Assembly: GCF_051622035.1 (NCBI RefSeq)
Contig: NC_135357.1
Span: 36,067,691 to 36,131,690, forward strand
Length of the DNA: 64,000 nucleotides
Source of the DNA: Arctopsyche grandis
Lineage: Eukaryota; Arthropoda; Insecta; Trichoptera; Hydropsychidae
Reading direction: 5' to 3'
Shown here: one piece after another, positions 55,430 through 64,000 of the stretch
Layout of the letters: every line of letters begins with the position of its first letter
Numbering within the stretch: position 1 is the stretch's first letter
Made by a program: the position numbers and the translations under genes
The notes under the pieces: generated by a model
Databases searched by the model: none
What the model was told of the DNA's origin: nothing
What the model saw: only the letters and a program-made list of their open reading frames with translations

Positions 55430-56200
55430 GTTGACCGGAAATGGTACCTCCCCTTATAGGTGTCCTCTTTTTTTTAAGTTTTTGAATTTAATTTTCTCCA
55501 AAACTACTAACTGAATCGGACTGATTTTTTTTTACATGTACAAGAAATAATAATTTTTATAATTTTATATTTTTTAAATATTTTTATCTGAACCGGAAGT
55601 AATACGTTTACTCAAGAGAATCAAGGTTTTTTATGTTTTTCTCAAAAGCCTTTTGATTTATCGAACTGAAATTTCATATCGATCAGTTTAAGCTTAATAC
55701 CAAGTTATGTATAAAATTTGGTAAGCGTCCGTCGACCGGAAGTGGCAGTTTACTCTTGTTCGATTTTTCTTCCACTATTTTTTTCGACCCCTTAAACATG
55801 TGTGGTCTTCACGAAAAAATTCAAGTATAATTCTTGTATCAATGTGATTAAAATAAAAAAAAATCACTAAATTTAATAAAAACCAGAAGTGGGATTTTTT
55901 CCCTTCCGGAAGCTTCCGGAAGGAAGGTCAAAAATGTTGTCGCCTGGATCCTGTCCACACCCCTGAACGTATTAAGCTGAAAATTTATATTTGTATTCTT
56001 TATGTACTAACTTAGATTTGGTAACGTTTTGGTCAGAATTAGTAAGCCGGAAGTAGTATTTTTTTTTAAAACAATATTTCATTATTTTATTTTGACCTTT
56101 TAAATTATTTTTATCCTATTGATATTTAATGTGTATAATAATTATACTGATTTTAAATAATAAAAAAAATTTGAACAAAATCCGACAACCGGAAGTAGAA
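55430..56200 (+). repeat. Six degenerate repeats of about 150 bp with an ACCGGAAGT motif
   Basis: The motif occurs at 55434 (ACCGGAAAT), 55592 (ACCGGAAGT), 55735 (ACCGGAAGT), 55882 (ACCAGAAGT), 56045 (AGCCGGAAGT) and 56188 (ACCGGAAGT). The spacings are 158, 143, 147, 163 and 143 bp. Flanking segments also recur loosely: TATCGAACTGAAA-like before and CTTTTGTCTTG-like after. No ORF. Confidence 0.7.
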
Positions 56201-56514
56201 CTTTTGTCTTGTGCAAGTTTCCATATATTTGCGCTCAATTTGTATCGCTATCATAGTTATTAGTTCAATATCGCATATTTTTTTGTAACCTTCTTATATT
56301 CCTCAAATACATAGATAAAGTCATGGGTTGGTCACACCCGAATTTTTTATTTAGCATTACACCACTGAATATAGGTAAATGCCCTTTTTTTCTTACAATA
56401 TTTGCCATGAGAAGTTTCGTCAATGCTTCAATGTGGCTGACTGTACGTACATATATATGTACATATGCATGTCACATAGATATTTTATATTTTTATTTTC
56501 ATTTAATCAATCAA

Positions 56515-56855
56515 AGTACACTCGTCATTACAGATCGCTCCAATGCGACGAGTGTACTAATACAAATACAATACAATATCATCCACAGTGACATCTTTGG
56601 ATAATTTTTTGCAGCATTTTATTATAGAAATTAGCGAACTTCAAGACGCTGAATAGCTTGAGATTGGAAAGGCAATGCCAATTTACAGGAACCGTTTCAA
56701 TTAAATCAGAAAAATTGGCAAACTCCGAAAGGAAACCATCGATCTGAAGTCAAAAACCAAGGACCGACCAACAGCTACTAGTGGGAAACGAACCGTGACC
56801 ACTCCCCTCGAGAGAATAATACGCTAACCACTAGTCCACGCTGCTGGTTATATAA
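56515..56855 (-). mobile_element. SINE, head type 3 + core + tail type 1
   Basis: On the minus strand: head GCGTGGACTAGTGGTTAGCG (box A) and GGTTCGTTTCCCACTAG (box B), then core GATCGATGGTTTCCTTTCGG and TTTGCCAATTTTTCTGATT. The tail hairpin at 56516-56557 is the perfect GTACACTCGTC stem. Confidence 0.8.
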
Positions 56856-56859
56856 TACA

Positions 56860-58082
56860 TATGCATATATTATATGAATATTTTAAGAATTTCGCATGCC
56901 GAATAAGATTACGTAGACTTTAATAGACATTAGACTCAATCGTGAGGGCGTACAGCGAGCAAAAAGTTAATATCCTTTGACGAAGTGAGTGGCTGTTGAA
57001 AGCTCCACTTGAAGAACACGAACAGACAACATTCAGTCACAATTTGCACACGACAAGCTTTCAACATCTCGTCTGATACGACCCATCAAACAACGAAACT
57101 TTTTATTATACGACTCTTAGTATAAAATAAACATAAATGTATATATGTATTTAACGAATAACACAAATACCGTCCATCGCTGAAGAAACGCATTTCTTAG
57201 CTCGAGTGATGACTAGCCAATTTCTTAGTTGCTGAGGCCAAATAATTAACTTCATATGATACGTCATCGAGTAATAAATTTTTCATAATAATATTATATA
57301 CATAAAAACGAACGCAATGTATGTATGTATGTTTTTGGGTATGTATGTGGCGGGCGCTTGGACAAGTATGGATATTTCAAAAAAAAAAAATTTAGAATGC
57401 GTGGAGTATACATTATAGGGATGGCGATCGTGTTGAGGAGACGCGGGGAAATGGGGAAGTGGGGTAGCGGGGAAGTGTGTAGCGGGGGACCTGAGCGTCT
57501 GCCATATGCTCCTGATATTGAGCACCGAGTGACGTGAGGCCGAGCGAGGGGTGACGTCAGCGTCAGATGCGCTGCGCGGGAGCGTACACACATCCACTAA
57601 AAGACACACACACATTCATTCACGGCGTATTAATACTCACGCGCGCCTGTAAATTACCTTACACTACATATATTTATATATAACATAATTTCATTTCAAT
57701 TTGTGTATCAATTCCTTTCCGAAGCCACGTTATAAGTCGTTGAATATAAATATGAGCCGTTATACATATTTGAAAGTTGCGGAAATCATTTTTCAATTTC
57801 AAAAACATTGTTTGTGTTTGACTTCATTCACAAATTGTTATAACTTATTTTAAGTCGATATGTCCAGAATCTCGGAAAAGCAGAATAAACGCATTACAGG
57901 CCACCGGTATTTTTTTAAATATTGTTAATCGCAAAACGTTATGTTTAATGTTTTACTAGATATCTCTCGAAATGAAGAAAAGTGGTCTTAAGCCACTTTC
58001 AAATATAACTTCTCAATATAAAAATTATACTATAAAGAGTTTTCACATGGTCGAGAATTTTCGTGATTTTCCTATAGGTTAG
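56860..58082. other. Unassigned interval with a GC-rich patch
   Basis: A patch at about 57410-57600 is GC- and CpG-rich and holds a full CRE-type TGACGTCA at 57551. It could be a promoter, but no exon beside it is supported. The remainder is AT-rich. Confidence 0.35.
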
Positions 58083-58178
58083 TATTTTTTGATTTTTATT
58101 TTTAAATTATGTTCACAGTACATTTTAGATCTATTCGAATAAATATTGATCCAGTGATCATCATCTATTTTATATATG
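58083..58178 (+). repeat. Family D copy truncated by a Gypsy insertion
   Basis: TTTTTAAATTATGTTCACAG through TGATCCAGTGATCATC matches family D and then breaks at the LTR that starts at 58179. Confidence 0.6.
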
Positions 58179-58480
58179 TGTAACGTACGCCCCCGCAGCC
58201 GAGGGAGTGGGGGGAAAACTACCCCCGCCCTCGGATGCTGGGGAGTGGGAGAAAGTACCGCTACTTTCTCAGCTATAAAAGGAGCGCCCTTTTCTTCGGA
58301 AGTCGAGTCGGACCACAGCTTTCTCTGAGAGTCGCGCCACCTGCGCTACCTGCGCTATCAAACCCCGAACGCCAAACCTATGTAATTGAGGTTCAGCTCT
58401 CACGGACGTGCCCTCTCTGGGAGCGTGATGCTGACAGTGAAAAAATAAGTGACAGTGACAGTGAAAAACCCACATCCAAG

Positions 58481-60112
58481 ATGGACAGTGAGCGTAGTTC
58501 CAGTGAAGTAGCCGCCAACACGCACACTGACGCTATCCCTGATGGTAGGTATGCAAGCCTCATGAAAGAACTTCTGACTCTAAGGGAAGAAAATGCAACC
58601 CTTAGAGATGTCCTTAAGCTGCAAACAGCGAGTCACGAAGCAGAGCGAGCAACTGCCCAAGAAGCCTTCGCCGTCAAATTGATGAAACTTACAAAATCGA
58701 CCACATCTTCTCAGAAAACCACCCGCAAAACAACGAAACGTAAAAAGGTAAGTCCACCAAATCCACCTAAACCACAGTCGCCCAATGCCAACAGATTCGC
58801 GCCACTCTTGAACTTAGCCCTCCCCGAAACTTCCGATTCCGACTCAAATGACATCGAGCCAATGGAGGTCACCGTCAAATCCCCACCAGGAACCACACCA
58901 CAAATCCACTCAAGTCAACCACAACCGAAAGAGAATCCCCGCCCCGTGGGCATCCGTAACTGGAAAAATTTCCGACAATCTCCACTTAATAACTCCCCCA
59001 CAAGCACACACACGAGACAACCGTCCCAAAAAACGGCCCCCAGCACCCCGTCGGCTGACAAGCCTCATCAAACCCTTCACACATCTCAACCCCTCACCCC
59101 ATTGGCAACTCGTGCCACCGCCTCAGCAACACAAAACACACGCCCAGCCCACCAGTCCACGAACTCGGGCTCAAATGCTCCCCCAACAACTGGCCCTAAG
59201 CCAAAAGTGGCCCCAATTTTCCTCAAGAACCCATCGGATTACAATGTAGTATACAGAAAACTTGGTTACAAGAATCACAAGTTTACATCCGTATATTCCG
59301 AGAATAAGGTGAAAATTTCACCTCTCACCATTACCGACTACCGTAACATCACCAAACTGCTCGTAACTGAGAAGTTTGAATTCTACGCTCATCCCCTAAC
59401 GGAGGATAAGCCATTAAAAATTGTCATAAGGGGCATTAACCCAAACTTTTCCGAAAATGAAGTCCTCGTTGAACTGAACCGTCTTGGCTACAAAGCCACA
59501 AAAGCAACGATAATGAAGTCACGACGCAACTCCCAAAAAATGCCCATGTTCACTATTGAGACCACACGCGATGAAGAGGGGAAGAAACTCTTCAACCTCC
59601 CAAGCATCTTCGGTCAAATCGTACGCACAGAATCACTTCGCCGCGGTGACACTGTACCACAGTGCCACCGCTGCCAGGGCTTTGGACATGGCTCTTACAA
59701 CTGCCATGTCGCCCCCATGTGCATCAAATGCACAGGTCCTCATCTGACCACCCAGTGTGACGTAAAAAACCCCACTCCAACTTGTACCAGCTGCAGAGGC
59801 CCTCACGTCTCCAGCTACAGAGGCTGCCTTGCAAACCCCAACAACAAAACCAAGAAAAACGCCCGTCAACCCCGAAACCCCACGCTCCCCCCACCTCCAA
59901 AACCACAGCAACCACATTACTCATACTCCAAATCCAACTTCCCACCTCTAACTCCCACCACCCTAGACACCCCGCCTAAAATAGTCACCCCCCCTAAACA
60001 AATCAACACAACACAGAACCAAAACTCAACCCCCTGGACGACTGAAAGCTTCAATCAAATGCAGTTTATGATGGCGTCCATCCTAGCCCAACTTACACAA
60101 CTACAAAAATGA
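58481..60112 (+). CDS. LINE ORF1 protein (Gag-like, three zinc knuckles)
   Basis: 543 residues from MDSERSSSEV. The open frame extends upstream to 58235, but that part is LTR sequence outside the LINE, so I start at the first ATG inside the element. Residues about 27-70 form a Leu/Glu-rich helix likely to be a coiled coil (MKELLTLREENATLRDVLKL). A long Pro/Ser/Thr-rich linker follows, then a folded region with RRGDTVPQCHRC leading into three CCHC-type knuckles (about 395-455: CHRCQGFGHGSYNC, CIKCTGPHLTTQC, CTSCRGPHVSSYRGC). The C-terminus is Pro-rich. It binds element RNA. Its stop overlaps the ORF2 start as ATGA, suggesting termination-reinitiation. Confidence 0.88.
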   Translation: MDSERSSSEVAANTHTDAIPDGRYASLMKELLTLREENATLRDVLKLQTASHEAERATAQEAFAVKLMKLTKSTTSSQKTTRKTTKRKKVSPPNPPKPQSPNANRFAPLLNLALPETSDSDSNDIEPMEVTVKSPPGTTPQIHSSQPQPKENPRPVGIRNWKNFRQSPLNNSPTSTHTRQPSQKTAPSTPSADKPHQTLHTSQPLTPLATRATASATQNTRPAHQSTNSGSNAPPTTGPKPKVAPIFLKNPSDYNVVYRKLGYKNHKFTSVYSENKVKISPLTITDYRNITKLLVTEKFEFYAHPLTEDKPLKIVIRGINPNFSENEVLVELNRLGYKATKATIMKSRRNSQKMPMFTIETTRDEEGKKLFNLPSIFGQIVRTESLRRGDTVPQCHRCQGFGHGSYNCHVAPMCIKCTGPHLTTQCDVKNPTPTCTSCRGPHVSSYRGCLANPNNKTKKNARQPRNPTLPPPPKPQQPHYSYSKSNFPPLTPTTLDTPPKIVTPPKQINTTQNQNSTPWTTESFNQMQFMMASILAQLTQLQK

Positions 60113-62802
60113 CTCGATACCTCAAGATCGTTTACTGGAACGCCTGCAGTATACTCTGCAAGCGTGTCGAATTCGAGCAATTTTTGCTCCAACACTCCAT
60201 TGATATCGCGCTAGTAAACGAAACTTGGCTCAAACCTGGTAACCGATTACACTTCTCAAACTACACTACGTACAGAAACGACAGAATAGGCAAAGCCGCC
60301 GGCGGCACAGCCATATTCATCAAACACACAATCCAACATAACTTGGCCCCGCGGCCGATCACCACAGGAATAGAACTGACGTCGGTAGAAGTTTGGACTA
60401 ACACAGGCACCCCACTCATCCTCCATGCAGTCTACAACCCACCAAAACAACACTTACTCACCGCAGACTTGGACAACATTTTTTACACCAACAAACCCAC
60501 CATTGCCGCAGGTGACCTTAACGCCAAACACCCCAGATGGAACAGCCGAACCACAAATAAAAATGGGAAAACTCTTTTAAGTTACTCCCAACTCTCAAAC
60601 CCAAAACTCTCCGTCACGGCCCCAGACGAACCCACAAGAATCCCTACTAACCTCAAGGGCAGACCCGATATTCTAGACATCGTTCTAACCCAAAATTTTC
60701 CAGGCGCGCAGTCCTTGACTGTAATAAACGATCTCTCTTCCGACCATCATCCGGTCATACTAGAACTCACCAACACCCCCGTCACTATAAATCCCACCCT
60801 CCGCAGCACCATATCTTGGGAAAAATTCTCAACTCTTCTTCATCAAACCGTATCTTACCCCCACTCGATTCACACCACCCAAGACATAGACTCCGCCATT
60901 AATACCATCACCGATGAAATACAATCAGCCTTGGACGCCAGCACCACTACCACTCCTCACTCCCCTCTGCACCCGCAAGCTTTACCCCCAGATATTCGCG
61001 ATCTCATTCGCCTCAAGAACAGAGCCAGGAAGGCATTCCAAAGGAACAAAGACCCTATCCTTAAACAGCGAATGAATAGACTTCAGCAAGACGTTAAAAA
61101 CGCCCTGTGGCAACTACGTAACGACAACTGGGATACTAAACTCAGAGCGCTAGAAGACGGACATAACGGTTTCTGGAAACTGTCTAAAATATTCAGAAGC
61201 AACGGCAATAGAATCGATAGGATCAAAGTTGGTGACAACTTCGTCTACTCCACCACCGAAAAAGCAGAAGCCCTAGCAGACAGTCTCCGGGAACAGTTTT
61301 CTCTCTCAAACTCCAACCTACATAGCGACTTTTGCCAAAAGGTGGAAAGCTCCGTCAATAGCTACCTTGAAAATCCAGCCCCCGTACCCATTTTCGCCAC
61401 TTCGCCGCTTGAAGTCCTAAAAATCATTAAAACTATCTCTGCTAAAAAGGCCCCTGGCCCGGATGGAATCTCCAACAAAGCTCTAAAAGAACTCCCTCAA
61501 AAAGCCATCGCTGCACTCACAGCAATACTAAACGCCACCAACAGAATCTGCTATTTTCCAAGTCAATGGAAACTTGCCAACATCATCCTAATCAGAAAAC
61601 CCTTTTCGAACCCCTCCCTCGCAACAAGCTACAGACCCATCAGCTTGCTCTCCTCACTGAGTAAAATCCTGGAACGGATTTTAATCTCAAACCTCAACAA
61701 CGAGATCGCTAAAATTGACCTCCTTCCCAAAACACAATTTGGCTTTAGACCTCAACACTCTGCAGTTCACCAGATACACAGAGTCGTTGAAACCGTAATA
61801 GACGGCTTCGACCGAAACATGTCCACTGGAGCAATCTTCCTAGATATTTCCAAAGCCTTCGATAAAGTTTGGCACGCAGGCCTCCTTTATAAAATGATTG
61901 CCGCTAACATCACCCCCCACTCAATTCGATCCATTGCATCCTTCCTAAGAGAACGGAAATTTCAGGTCAAATTGAAAGACCAAATGTCAACCCAGCGGGA
62001 CATCTCCGCCGGAGTTCCCCAAGGCTCTATCCTCGGCCCCACACTATTCAACCTATACACACACGACATACCCACTCCCACCCATAGATACACAAACATC
62101 GCGCAATACGCCGACGACACTGCCATCTTAGCAAGCTCCATTAGCCCCAAGGGAGTCTCGCTTGCCCTCCAGAAGTACTCGGACCAACTTGTAGCGTGGT
62201 ACGATAAATGGCTGATGAAAATCAACCCGGATAAAAGTCAGGCAATATTCTTCTCCAGACGTAAAAAACGGCGTAAACCAGGTAAGCCAGTAATCATAAA
62301 TGACAAACCAGTCAACTGGACCAAGTCTACCCGCTACCTGGGGGTAATAATCGACCAGAAACTAACCTGGAAACCTCACATCACCAATGCGGTGCGTAGA
62401 GCTAGGGCAGTTACGTCAAAGCTTTACCCACTATGTAAACACAACAGCAAACTCTCGCTTAAAAACAAGTGTTTGCTGTACAAATCCATCATCCGCCCAC
62501 AAATCACATATGCGAGCCCCGTCTGGGCTCACACAGCCATCTCCAACAAATCAATACTCAAATTACAGACTGTCCAAAACAAATTCTTGCGTGCCGCGGG
62601 AAACTATGACTGGTACACAAGAAACACTATTATTCACAGCGACCTAAACACTGACTACCTTGACAAACACGTACACAAACTTGCCGTGAACTACTTCAAG
62701 TCTCTCGGCAATATAGACAACCCCCTGATCAACTCCCTCAGTGAGACCAAACTCACGTTTAATCAAAGGCCCATCGACATTTTGAAGACGGGCATAGGCT
62801 AA
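60109..62802 (+). CDS. LINE ORF2 protein (endonuclease and reverse transcriptase)
   Basis: 897 residues starting MTRYLKIVYWNACS. The APE-type endonuclease covers about residues 1-220, with NETW at 37-40, GDLNAKHPRWNSR and SSDHHPV near 210. Reverse transcriptase motifs include KKAPGPDGISNKAL, SYRPISLLSSLSKILE, AIFLDISKAFDKVWH from about 575, GVPQGSILGP from about 635 and the catalytic YADD at 667-670. The conserved C-terminal segment (YLGVIIDQKLTWKPH) follows. All expected catalytic residues are visible and no stop interrupts. It nicks target DNA and primes reverse transcription there. Closest in layout to the jockey clade; the decayed LINE at 2226 is a relative. Confidence 0.93.
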   Translation: MTRYLKIVYWNACSILCKRVEFEQFLLQHSIDIALVNETWLKPGNRLHFSNYTTYRNDRIGKAAGGTAIFIKHTIQHNLAPRPITTGIELTSVEVWTNTGTPLILHAVYNPPKQHLLTADLDNIFYTNKPTIAAGDLNAKHPRWNSRTTNKNGKTLLSYSQLSNPKLSVTAPDEPTRIPTNLKGRPDILDIVLTQNFPGAQSLTVINDLSSDHHPVILELTNTPVTINPTLRSTISWEKFSTLLHQTVSYPHSIHTTQDIDSAINTITDEIQSALDASTTTTPHSPLHPQALPPDIRDLIRLKNRARKAFQRNKDPILKQRMNRLQQDVKNALWQLRNDNWDTKLRALEDGHNGFWKLSKIFRSNGNRIDRIKVGDNFVYSTTEKAEALADSLREQFSLSNSNLHSDFCQKVESSVNSYLENPAPVPIFATSPLEVLKIIKTISAKKAPGPDGISNKALKELPQKAIAALTAILNATNRICYFPSQWKLANIILIRKPFSNPSLATSYRPISLLSSLSKILERILISNLNNEIAKIDLLPKTQFGFRPQHSAVHQIHRVVETVIDGFDRNMSTGAIFLDISKAFDKVWHAGLLYKMIAANITPHSIRSIASFLRERKFQVKLKDQMSTQRDISAGVPQGSILGPTLFNLYTHDIPTPTHRYTNIAQYADDTAILASSISPKGVSLALQKYSDQLVAWYDKWLMKINPDKSQAIFFSRRKKRRKPGKPVIINDKPVNWTKSTRYLGVIIDQKLTWKPHITNAVRRARAVTSKLYPLCKHNSKLSLKNKCLLYKSIIRPQITYASPVWAHTAISNKSILKLQTVQNKFLRAAGNYDWYTRNTIIHSDLNTDYLDKHVHKLAVNYFKSLGNIDNPLINSLSETKLTFNQRPIDILKTGIG

Positions 62803-63070
62803 AACTAGCATTCAGTTAAATTAAACAAATCACCACCGAACGGTCCCAAACCAGCTAACCACCCACTAACACACTAACCCCGACAATATCCCACAGATGA
62901 TGCACTAATTTTGCTTAGTGTTCTAGCCTGACAAACGATCAACAAGCGAGCAGCCGCCAGCCCGCACTACAATATCAACGAGAGATCGATCTTATATAAA
63001 ACGTTCGATAGATAGGTCAAGGGAGTGTCACTACCCGAGAAAACTATCGTTAAAATGTAGCCACAAAGAG
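62803..63070 (+). other. LINE 3' UTR without poly-A
   Basis: C/A-rich for the first 100 bases, then mixed. It ends in GTAGCCACAAAGAG directly against the target duplication. Confidence 0.7.
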
Positions 63071-63210
63071 TCTCTGAGAACTGTCGTTTCCTTTAGACTC
63101 CCATCTCTGCTGGTCTTTCCCTGTTCAGTCAAAGCCACCCACTTCACCCCACGTTACACTGGTGTCAGAAGTGTTTGACCTGAGCCGCAAAAGGAATACA
63201 CCACGCAAAG

Positions 63211-64000
63211 ATGCCCCCAAAAAGGAGACAGGCATCTCCTCACCAGTTGGACGAACCATCACGTGTGGAACGTCTGGAGGAGCAGATGGCGCGACTCGTC
63301 GCGCTTCTCGAGAGGGACACCACAACACGCACGCCAGCGATTCCGGCAAGCCCTTCAACGAGGGTCCTTCAACGAGCACACTGAGTCCCTCGTCATCAGT
63401 ATGCAGAAACGACGCTACTCCACGACCTGTCACCGACCCCATGCTAGGAAGCACCATCCACAAGCAACCGACCGAGCTTCCTGTTTTCGACGGAACGGGC
63501 GACGTAGAACGATTCATCCGCGAATTTGAAATCGTGTCACGAGCCCTACGCTGCGAACCGACGGCAAACTCACTCATTCTCGCTCTACGAGGTCAAGCGA
63601 GAATATTCCTCATCGACGAAGTACCGAAAGAAGCGTACGAAGCGTACGAGGAGCTGAGGGAGAGGCTGGTGAAGCGTTTCAAATCTTCGCCACACCCGTA
63701 CGATGCATTCCGTGACCTAATTTCCCCGTCGATCCGCAACAACGACGACATAGAAGCTCGGTTCGCGGACATCCGTCGAAAAAGGATGGAGGCTTTTCCA
63801 GAGCCTATCCCGTTGGACGTCCTAGACAAGATACTCCTCATATTGTCGTTTCACGACGAGGATATCCGCGCTGCCGTCTTCACCGCAGATCCGAAGACCC
63901 CACTGCAGGAGCTGTTACGGCTCGCAAAACACGCGAGGGATGCGAAACGGCTGAGGAGTCAAGGGAGGGGGGCGGCCAACAGACCAGCCCAAGACCACCA
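63211..64000 (+). pseudogene. gag: Gag of the second Gypsy copy, frameshifted and cut by the window end
   Basis: The start and first 50 codons match copy 1 (MPPKRRQASP). At about 63364-63375 the sequence reads GGGTCCTTCAACGAGCACAC where copy 1 has a 7-base longer GGGTCCCAGCGGTTCCGGCG stretch, so the original frame is lost. Past that point the capsid region is nearly identical to copy 1 but out of frame with the start. This copy therefore probably cannot make a normal Gag. The downstream region is outside the window. Confidence 0.8.

Larger units (their letters stand above)
58331..63070 (+). mobile_element. Full-length jockey-type LINE with intact ORFs, inserted in the Gypsy LTR
   Basis: A 9-bp duplication TCTCTGAGA flanks it (58322-58330 and 63071-63079), and joining the flanks restores the LTR. 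It is 4740 bp, with a 5' UTR of about 150 bp, ORF1, ORF2 and a 268-bp 3' UTR. The 3' end (GTAGCCACAAAGAG) has no poly-A or simple repeat, which is unusual for the group. Both ORFs are open, so it is young and possibly active. Confidence 0.92.
58179..64000 (+). mobile_element. Second Gypsy copy, 5' LTR split by a LINE; runs off the window
   Basis: The LTR parts are 58179-58330 and 63071-63158; counting the duplicated TCTCTGAGA once they make 231 bp. The left part has about six differences (one an indel) from the 39255 LTR, while the right part looks identical. The primer-binding site and gag follow as in copy 1. The rest is beyond the window. Confidence 0.9.

Noticed and set aside
58235..58480. 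N-terminal 82 residues of LINE ORF1
   Set aside because: This part is LTR sequence and 5' UTR in the same open frame. Sequence before 58331 lies outside the LINE, so the ATG at 58481 is the better start.
1..64000. CRISPR array, prophage or bacterial operon
   Set aside because: No regularly spaced identical short repeats with unique spacers, no ribosome-binding-site-led gene strings, and abundant introns and eukaryotic transposons.

Overview
The window looks like a repeat-rich insect chromosome. It is AT-rich, its genes have spliceosomal introns with GT-AG ends, and it carries insect-type transposons of many classes (P, piggyBac, hAT, jockey, Ty3/Gypsy, tRNA-derived SINEs) plus TACATATGTA-type microsatellites. 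I cannot name the order or species from sequence alone. There is no operon structure, plasmid, phage or CRISPR array.

Host genes. Two are well supported, both on the minus strand. (1) An XK-related (XKR) multi-pass membrane protein gene has coding exons between 25672 and 15486. I placed 14 exons; every junction has GT-AG and compatible phase, giving about 1271 codons of product. The XKR membrane core is in exons 1-10. A long Ser/Asn/Gln-rich tail is in exons 11-14; joining it to the core is an inference. (2) A three-exon gene at 31919-31395 encodes a 126-residue homologue of CFAP144/FAM183, a ciliary doublet-microtubule protein. A THAP zinc-finger coding sequence at 230-813 sits inside a P-like transposon. 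A weak exon pair lies at 7223-7490.

Mobile DNA, left to right. A 1.1 kb P-like element (74-1191) has 8-bp target duplications. A piggyBac-type MITE with TTAA duplications (1895-6702) was split by a decayed full-length jockey LINE. Three more copies lie in or beside the XKR gene. A deleted hAT element (12039-13544) has a perfect 8-bp duplication. A hAT element (32036-33341) lies 117 bp upstream of the CFAP144 start codon and contains a foldback element that in turn holds a 212-bp TIR element. A hAT-like MITE family with TAG termini and 8-bp duplications occurs about 11 times, once as a tandemly duplicated pair (34619-35413), and one copy was split by an intact 4996-bp Ty3/Gypsy element (39255-44250) whose two LTRs look identical. 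At the right end a second Gypsy copy (58179 to the window edge) has an intact jockey LINE (58331-63070, two ORFs) inserted in its 5' LTR.

Recurring short elements. At least ten SINE copies or pieces share one central core but carry three different tRNA-like heads and two different 3' hairpin tails. The same hairpin loop also occurs on two further stems at 30191-30672, with complementary changes in the stem arms, which points to a structured RNA 3' end recognised by a LINE reverse transcriptase. A block at 55430-56200 has six degenerate repeats of about 150 bp, each with an ACCGGAAGT-like motif.
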